Below, piece after piece: positions 58,668-64,000 of a stretch of 64,000 nt of DNA. Both the position numbers and the translations under genes were made by a program. The DNA is from Culex pipiens pallens (taxonomy: Eukaryota; Arthropoda; Insecta; Diptera; Culicidae), in assembly GCF_016801865.2 (NCBI RefSeq), contig NC_068938.1, forward strand, positions 92,776,221 through 92,840,220. Direction: 5' to 3'. The stretch's first letter is position 1, and each line of letters opens with the position of its first letter. The notes under the pieces are model-generated. The model made no database searches and was not told where the DNA came from. It was given only the letters and a program-made list of their open reading frames with translations.

Positions 58668-59313
58668 ATGATTTGTACTTTCACCAAATCTAGCATGAGT
58701 TTTAACAACTTCAACCGTTTGTCTCAATTTCAGTTACTATTTGGCTGCCTGTGCGCCACGCTCGTTCTAGCCGACGAACCGGTTGCGGTGCGCGAGAAGC
58801 GCAGCCCGGCTCCGTTCTTTTTCAACAAGGGACACGATGACCACCATCACGAGCCCAAGTGCGTCTGGGAGAAGAAGCTGGCCTGGAAGGAGGACTGGAA
58901 GAAGGTCTGGGAAACGAAGAAGATCGAGGTGTGGAAGACCGAGTGGAAAAAGCAGCAGATCCCCGTCTGGAAGAAGGTCGAGGTGCCGATCTGGCGCGAG
59001 GTGAAGGTCCCCGACTGGAAGATCGTCAAGAAGCCGTACTGGAAGGAAACCGAGATCCCCGCCTGGAAGGAGGTGCAGGTGCCCGACTGGAAGAAGGTCA
59101 CCAAGCCCATCTGGAAGGAGGTGCAGGTGCCGGTCTGGAAGGAAGTGCAGGTGCCCGAGTGGAAGCAGATCTGGGTGCCGGACACCGTGAAGGTGGGCAT
59201 CCCCGGCGAGAAGTTCCTCGGCAAGGACGAACACGGCTGGGAGTACACGAGCCACGATCTGTGGAAGAAGAAGATGGTCTGGAAGCCACTATGGAAGAAG
59301 GTGTGGAAGACGG
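58668..59313 (+). CDS. Secreted Trp/Lys-rich 8-residue-repeat protein, exon 1
   Basis: With 62193-62500 this encodes about 317 aa (308 if the ATG at 58695 is used). A hydrophobic LLFGCLCATLVLA (23-35) gives a signal peptide, then DEPVAVREKR|SPAP, a furin-type site at 45/46. The mature part starts with a His/Phe-rich stretch (FFFNKGHDDHHHEPKC). From there W101, 109, 117, 125, 133, 141, 149, 157 and 165 are spaced exactly eight apart in units like VPVWKEVQ, ending in a non-repeat linker (GIPGEKFLGKDEHGW). GC-ending codons contrast with the AT-rich flank. The acceptor-like TCTCAATTTCAG ends at 58733 in phase 0 just before the signal core, so the true N-terminus may come from an unseen upstream exon; the SINE just upstream also argues for that. 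Donor CGG|GTAAGTG at 59314. Likely an extracellular structural (cuticle-like) protein; a link to Vajk- or CPLCW-type low-complexity cuticle proteins is only a guess. Confidence 0.85.
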
Positions 59314-59691
59314 GTAAGTGAGCGATTCCTGGGATTTTAAACGATTTCGCTTCGTTTGCGAAAGATCGGGAGTTCAATCCCCTGCGCGGACCATCACAAC
59401 ACCTTAACTGGACTGTTTAGGGAACACGAGTTACAAAATGAACATCGATGGAATTATTGTTTCTAAAAGATTTCCTTTGTTAGCAAACATTTATCATCGA
59501 CAATAATGAGAGGGTGAGAAACACGATGTAGAAAATCTCGCCTGATCTTTCAAAAAATACTTCAATGATCAAACGAAATTTTCATGTTCAAACCGCTCTA
59601 TGTTACGCATTTTAGCACTGGACCTGATTGTTTCCAAGGTGATAACAAACATTGGTGATAAGTGACAGCCAAAAATATAGTTACAGTACTT

Positions 59692-59970
59692 GTTCGGTAA
59701 CTGGGCTGAGAACGTAGCCCTGTTACCGAATGTTGCTGGCTCACTGGCCTGAATAAAAAATACCGATGGGACCACCAATGCATTATATTTTCGTAATAAA
59801 ATATAAAAATTAAAGTTACTTGAATTTTGTCCATAGCTATGCTTTCAAGTCTCCTATAATTTTGACTTGAAATTTCACAAAAACTTTTAAAAATTTGTTT
59901 AATTTATTACACTTGATTTTTGCATTCTTCGACCCCTTGGTCATTTTGGTTAGTTTTTGTTTTTGACAAC
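59692..59970 (+). repeat. Left half of pogo-like MITE
   Basis: TACAGTACTTGTTCGGTAAC, then ACTGGGCTGAGAACGTAGCC and GGGACCACCAATGCAT, match 22251-22600. The right terminus is not found; similarity fades near 59965. Confidence 0.6.
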
Positions 59971-60802
59971 AAAAAATAATTTTTCTAGCAAACTTCTCTA
60001 ACTCACTGAGGTGAGAGGAGATAAACAACGGGTAAGATAATCTCTCCCGGCCTTTCAAAGCAACATCAATCAGTAAACGATATTTATGTGATTTATGTTT
60101 TATATTTTCGATTTGTTTACAAATGAATTTTGAATTCGAATTGCAGTTGAGCAGTTTAGAAAATTATTCGAAATTTATTATTCGAAAATTGATCGAAAAT
60201 CGTTCACAAAACTCAAGACAAAACAGCTTTCTTTACAAAAGACGCTCAGGACTAATTGCAAACTCGACAAATGTTCTACTGCAACCAAAATTCGTCCAAA
60301 TGATCGTGACATTTATAGTTCTAGGAGCAATGTTTCGTGCGAGAGAGGGAGACGAGTTCTCTTTCGAATTTCTGTCTTTATGAGAGTCAAATAAATTTCT
60401 ATTAACGGAGACTCTTCCGTTTTTGTTGACAACACATTTAGTGATAACTGACGTTTCACCCGAAAATATAAAGTGGAATTTCTATAAGGTCCTGAAATTG
60501 AGTCCAAAATCTTGATTTTATTGTGTACTCACAGATCTTTTTTAAGCACACTGACACTTTGAACAACCAAATGAGCTTGAATTTTCTTTTTAAATTGCAA
60601 AAGCCACAAAACATATTTTGCCAAAGTAGTTTAATGGGATGATATGCGTGGTCGGTTCCCAATCCCCCTCGCGTTATTTCATTGCGGTTTTCTGAGAAAA
60701 CAAAACAATCTTCGGCGAGTGAGCGTAAGCGAGGCAAAGAGAAGTAGTGATAGAAAGAGAATGCTCTTGTTAGTAATCACGAGATATAAGAAGATATTTC
60801 AC

Positions 60803-61292
60803 TAGGGTGGAATCGAGTTATATGGGAAAATGTTTTGGGTCCCAACCTCCCGAAATTTGGGAGCGATTGGTTTTCTCCACAATTTGCGCAAAGCGAATGA
60901 AATTACTTTCTTCGAGAGAGTTGTTAAGGACATTCAGGGCTATACTTCTGCAGTGTTAGATTCATTTCCAGAGCAACATTTGAAAGGGGCGGTACGACAT
61001 TGCTCTTACGGCCTTTCGTCCCATTTAAACGTGTGTAATGAAAGGCCGTAAGAGCAATGTCGTACCGCCCCTTTCAAATGTTGCTCTGGATTTAATAAAT
61101 AAAACATGAATTTTGTATGTTCAAAAATGTGAAAATTTAACTTTCTCCATAGTAATTTCCATACAAATTTCATTCGCTTTGCGCCATTCGTGGGCTAAAC
61201 TGATCGCTCCCAAATTTTGGGAAGTTGTTTAGGACCCTAAAAGGGACCCAAAAAATGTGTTGCTGAAAAAATCAATTTTCGATTCCACCCTA
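60803..61292. mobile_element. MITE with TAGGGTGGAATCG ends and 9-bp TSD
   Basis: The ends are TAGGGTGGAATCG and CGATTCCACCCTA. ATATTTCAC is duplicated exactly at 60794-60802 and 61293-61301. Inner inverted blocks include TTTGGGAGCGAT/ATCGCTCCCAAA and GCGCAAAGCGAATGAAAT/ATTTCATTCGCTTTGCGC. A 9-bp TSD fits Mutator-like elements, but no transposase is present. It contains a 51-bp perfect hairpin. Confidence 0.8.
60967..61090. repeat. Perfect 51-bp inverted repeat, 22-nt loop
   Basis: 60967-61017 and 61040-61090 are exact reverse complements without a mismatch (key words GAAAGGGGCGGTACGACATT and GCTCTTACGGCC). On transcription from the host gene the intron would form a fully paired stem. Confidence 0.95.
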
Positions 61293-61314
61293 ATATTTCA
61301 CAAGCTATAGTGAC

Positions 61315-61508
61315 GTACACTCAAAGTAAAAAGTATCCTTTTTTCAAGTTCACTCGTCGTCACCCTTTAAAAGGGTATCGAAAATGTACTGAATTTGACA
61401 TACCCTTTTAAAAGGGTGACGCCGGGTGAACTTGAAAAAAGGATAGAAAGTATCCTTTTTGAGGATTGAAAGTACCCTTTTGAGGGATACTTCTAACTTT
61501 GAGTGTAC
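61315..61508. mobile_element. MITE with GTACACTCAAAG ends
   Basis: The ends are GTACACTCAAAG and CTTTGAGTGTAC (194 bp). Interior inverted and direct repeats of AAAGTATCCTTTTT, TTCAAGTTCAC/GTGAACTTGAA and GTCACCCTTTAAAAGGGTA/TACCCTTTTAAAAGGGTGAC. The TSD is uncertain. Confidence 0.75.
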
Positions 61509-62038
61509 GCTATACACTCTTATATTTTGGTGCATCAATCATCAAATGATAGTTTTTTCTATCACACTTGCGATGAATGAAATTTTGTGATTTTTCTATC
61601 GGTAGTGTTCTGTGAAACTCTTTTGATGAAGATTCTTTGATTACTGATCCGGATTAAGAACGATGCGATCATTTTTGCACTGAACTGTCACTCAGTGTAA
61701 TGCTAGCGCAGTTTTCTAAACATTCAGTGCAGGACGAATACAAAATTTCAAAGCTACAAACATTGATCTCGAACAATTTGGCGCCTTTCAGTCAGACACT
61801 TTTCAGTTTGAACCTCTTTTGTTTGACAGAGACATACTAAAAGTAATCAACTGACACTGTTTACACTACGCTCACGCTAACCAAAATTCAATAGAGTATT
61901 TTATCTCAGTGGAAAGTAGAGTAGACGTAGATAATATTTTACACACTTTACACTTTTGCTTTTTATTGTGCGTGAAATCACTGAATAATGTGACAGCTCG
62001 TTACTTTTGAACTCGCCTTTTCAGGGATGCAGTCGCAA

Positions 62039-62140
62039 GACAGTGAGCAAGAGAGCAACTCTTGATTTCTCTCCTTTCCATTAAAATCGGGAGCACAGAA
62101 GAAACCGAAAGAAACAAGAGTTGCTCTCTTGCTCACTGTC
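62039..62140. repeat. 26-bp perfect stem-loop just before the exon 2 acceptor
   Basis: 62039-62064 and 62115-62140 are exact reverse complements (GACAGTGAGCAAGAGAGCAA at the outer side) with a 50-nt loop. The stem ends 52 bp before the AG acceptor at 62191-62192, in the branch-point neighbourhood. Confidence 0.9.
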
Positions 62141-62192
62141 TGGCCCCGAACAAGTGCCGCGATTTTCATTTCTGTTTTTCCCCCTCTTGCAG

Positions 62193-62500
62193 AGAAAAAG
62201 GAAGAATGGAAGACCGAAAAGAAGCTGGAATGGAAGGACGAGTGGGTCCAGACCTGGAAGACCGAGAAGCAGCAGATCTGGGTGAAGAAGAAGGAGGAAG
62301 CGTGGAAGGAGGAGAAGGTCGAGATCTGGCGCGTGGAGAAGAAACAGGAGTGGGCTACCGAGAAGAAGCTGGAGTGGAAGGAAGACTGGAAAGAAATCAA
62401 GGTCCCAGCCTGGAAGGAAATCCAGGTCCCGGCGTGGAAGAAGGTGTGGAAGCCAGTTTGGGAAAAGGCCTGCGTCCCAGTCAGCCACGGGTGGCATTAG
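62193..62500 (+). CDS. Secreted Trp/Lys-rich repeat protein, exon 2 (C-terminus)
   Basis: This continues the exon 1 frame, starting with Glu formed across the junction: EKKEEWKTEKKLEWKDEW and so on. This half has a more irregular, highly charged W-x(n)-K/E pattern with 15 Trp in 102 residues. It returns to the octad style near the end (VPAWKEIQVPAWKKVWKPVW). The protein ends EKACVPVSHGWH before TAG at 62498-62500. C309 here and C65 in exon 1 are the only cysteines in the mature protein and bracket the whole Trp-rich domain, so they could form a terminal disulfide or intermolecular cross-links (inference). The nearest polyadenylation-like signal is ATTAAA at 62989-62994. Confidence 0.85.
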
Positions 62501-64000
62501 TCTCTCATTTGTACCATAGTGATTTAGGTTGTAAAAAATTTAATTAGTTTTTTCGTATCTCGTAACCAGCTGTAAGGCTTTCCCTCTCCACTTACTCCTT
62601 CGACTAACTAATCTTAGCGACCTAATCTACCTTACCGTACCTTACCACCCCGAGTGTGTGATGTGTGATTCTCAACCTTAAAACGTCGAGTTACGCAACC
62701 TGCACGCACTCACACCGGTGGTGCTTCTTACTCTTCTTATCTGTCAGTGTAATTTTCCCCTTCATATTACATCCAAAGAAACAGAGAAAAAGAGCGAAGA
62801 AGAAGAAGCAGTTCGCGAGAAAGAGAATGAACGATTCGGAGCGCATTTTCCTTCAAAAGTTACTTCCACTGCGTCGGAAGATGGCGCGCGCGCGTTCGCG
62901 CATCGCGGTATGTAAATACGTCCGACTCAATTAGTCTATTATCTCACAGCCACTTCCCATGTCAATGAAAACGAAAATGCGAGCAGAAATTAAAATCATA
63001 ACATCTTCTTACCCCTCGCGTTCGCGAATTTGTTGATGAAGTATTACGCCAGCCGATTTGAATGACGATCCAATCGAAGCAAAAACGGTAAACGGTTTTG
63101 ATTTGCTTTTGGGTGCAATTTTCCACTTTTCCAATATCCGGTGCACGAGCACGTGTGTTGAGTCACGTGGGACCAATTTGGGCGTGCGCGTCTCTTGCGC
63201 TGACAAGAACATCGTTAGACGGTGCCACAGACAAGTGGATGACAGCTGAGTTGAAAAGGTCATTTCACCGAAAAGTCTCATTTTACTTTTGCAACTCGTC
63301 ATAGTAATCTGACAGTTTCGGTGAAATGACCCATTAGGCGAAATGTCCAACGCAGTCTCAGTTGATCTGCCCAAGTCTGTCATAACACGCCCGTCGTAAA
63401 ACGCAAAACATCTCGTTAGCATAAAACCGTTTGCCCGGGCCAAGTCTGTGGTGGGACCTTTTGTGACCAACCCCGCTACCTGTTGAATGACCCACACGGG
63501 CGTCTCAAAAGGTGTCAATTAACTGGCGTCATTTTGAAATTTCCTCCATTATTACATTTCGCGCTGGGCTCGAGCATTTATTTCTAACTGAAAACGAAAA
63601 ACGAAGACCGTCATAACAAAAGGGCCTAACGCAATCACATCAACAACAACAAAAGTGCCTAAAATGGAGAGAAGAAGCGCGCTAATAAATGGCCAAGTCC
63701 ACTGGCACAGAGACTTGTTTCCCATGGCATTTCCCCTTTGAGTCTGAAAACTAAGTCATGGAAGAGATACCACCACCACCTTAACAATCAGTCAGGCAGC
63801 AGTCAAGCCAGTTATGGGCGGCGAATAACTCCACCGGAAAGCTTCCACCAACCGAAAGGGAATGCTGCTGCTAGGTGGATAGGACAAATTAAGTTCGCGC
63901 AAAAAATAACTTTGCGCAACATTTATGGAAGTGCGGAACTGTATCGACCGCTGAAAAAAAAAGCGCGGAAAAGAAACAACAACTTCGAGGGCGTCTCGAG
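62501..64000. other. 3' UTR and downstream flank, no further gene seen
   Basis: ATTAAA at 62989-62994 may mark the gene's 3' end (3' UTR about 490 nt). A - strand frame at 63009-63518 (169 codons) lacks recognisable domains and overlaps a MITE. The last 500 bp look unique. Confidence 0.45.
63258..63331. repeat. Inverted GGTCATTTCACCGAAA pair (MITE remnant)
   Basis: GGTCATTTCACCGAAA (63258-63273) and TTTCGGTGAAATGACC (63316-63331) are exact inverses. The adjoining CATTAGGCGAAATGTCC looks like another degraded half-site. Confidence 0.6.

Larger units (their letters stand above)
59314..62191 (+). other. Intron of the Trp-rich protein gene
   Basis: The GTAAGTG donor and TTTTTCCCCCTCTTGCAG acceptor (62192) leave one base (G) before and AG after the junction, restoring a Glu codon and the same WK-rich frame. 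The intron holds at least three mobile elements (59692, 60803, 61315) and a 26-bp stem-loop near its 3' end. No ORF within it looks real. Confidence 0.85.

Noticed and set aside
58767..59255. 162-codon - strand Leu/Asp/Pro-rich frame, and other frames opposite the Trp-rich exons
   Set aside because: Shadow of the GC-rich repetitive + strand exon; the spliced, signal-peptide-bearing + strand frame explains it.
63009..63518. 169-codon - strand open frame
   Set aside because: Runs through an inverted MITE remnant and has no recognisable protein features.

Overview
The window looks like nuclear DNA of a culicine mosquito, most likely Culex. This is judged from the AT-rich repeat-packed sequence, the tRNA-derived SINEs, the many short inverted-repeat elements (MITEs), and non-LTR elements of types common in mosquitoes. 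No database search was possible, so the species is an inference. There is no bacterial operon, rRNA, CRISPR array or clearly functional tRNA gene.

One host protein-coding gene is well supported. It lies on the + strand at the right end: exons 58668-59313 and 62193-62500, joined in frame across a 2879-bp intron. It encodes a secreted, furin-processed, extremely Trp/Lys-rich protein (36 Trp in about 272 mature residues). Its core has a Trp exactly every eight residues. It looks structural or cuticle-like, but I cannot name it with certainty. Two further isolated stretches (21650-21742 and 26545-26641) have plausible splice sites and an open frame. They may be exons of an unseen gene, but they do not join in frame directly.

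Two retro-elements carry long open frames, both on the - strand. At 35429-38422 is a 5'-truncated LINE with an intact reverse transcriptase/RNase H ORF, a poly(A) tail and a 14-bp target-site duplication (TSD). At 44767-45932 is a compact retroposon with a 10-bp TSD, poly(A), a polyadenylation signal and a single intact ORF resembling LINE ORF1 (gag-like), with no ORF2. This resembles the HAL1 (half-LINE) idea.

The rest is a nested mosaic of elements. It includes two non-autonomous foldback elements whose ends start with CACAGTG, the V(D)J recombination heptamer, and have 5-bp TSDs (33723-35165 and 47243-48257, Transib-like). It also includes foldbacks of 2.3-2.6 kb (23143-25714, 49570-51880), a hAT-type MITE with a perfect 8-bp TSD (1314-1588), a pogo-like MITE (22251-22600), and elements with TAGGGTG ends (52409-53039, 60803-61292). 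There are several SINE families with clear TSDs (14588-14808, 24576-24830, 58192-58513, 32749-33536). An inverted pair at 9352-9600 has hammerhead-like cores. Nesting gives relative ages: a MITE sits inside one arm of the first Transib-like foldback, three SINEs inside the 23-25.7 kb foldback, and a tandem-repeat element inside the 49.5-51.9 kb foldback.

Layout: 0-22 kb is intergenic or intronic DNA with scattered MITEs and SINEs. 22-27 kb is a nested foldback/hAT-like complex. 29-38.5 kb is SINEs, a Transib-like foldback and the LINE. 38.5-44 kb is mostly unique-looking sequence. 44-53 kb holds the ORF1-only retroposon and large palindromes. 53-58 kb is a GC-rich island followed by AT-rich sequence. 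58-64 kb is the Trp-rich protein gene and its 3' flank.
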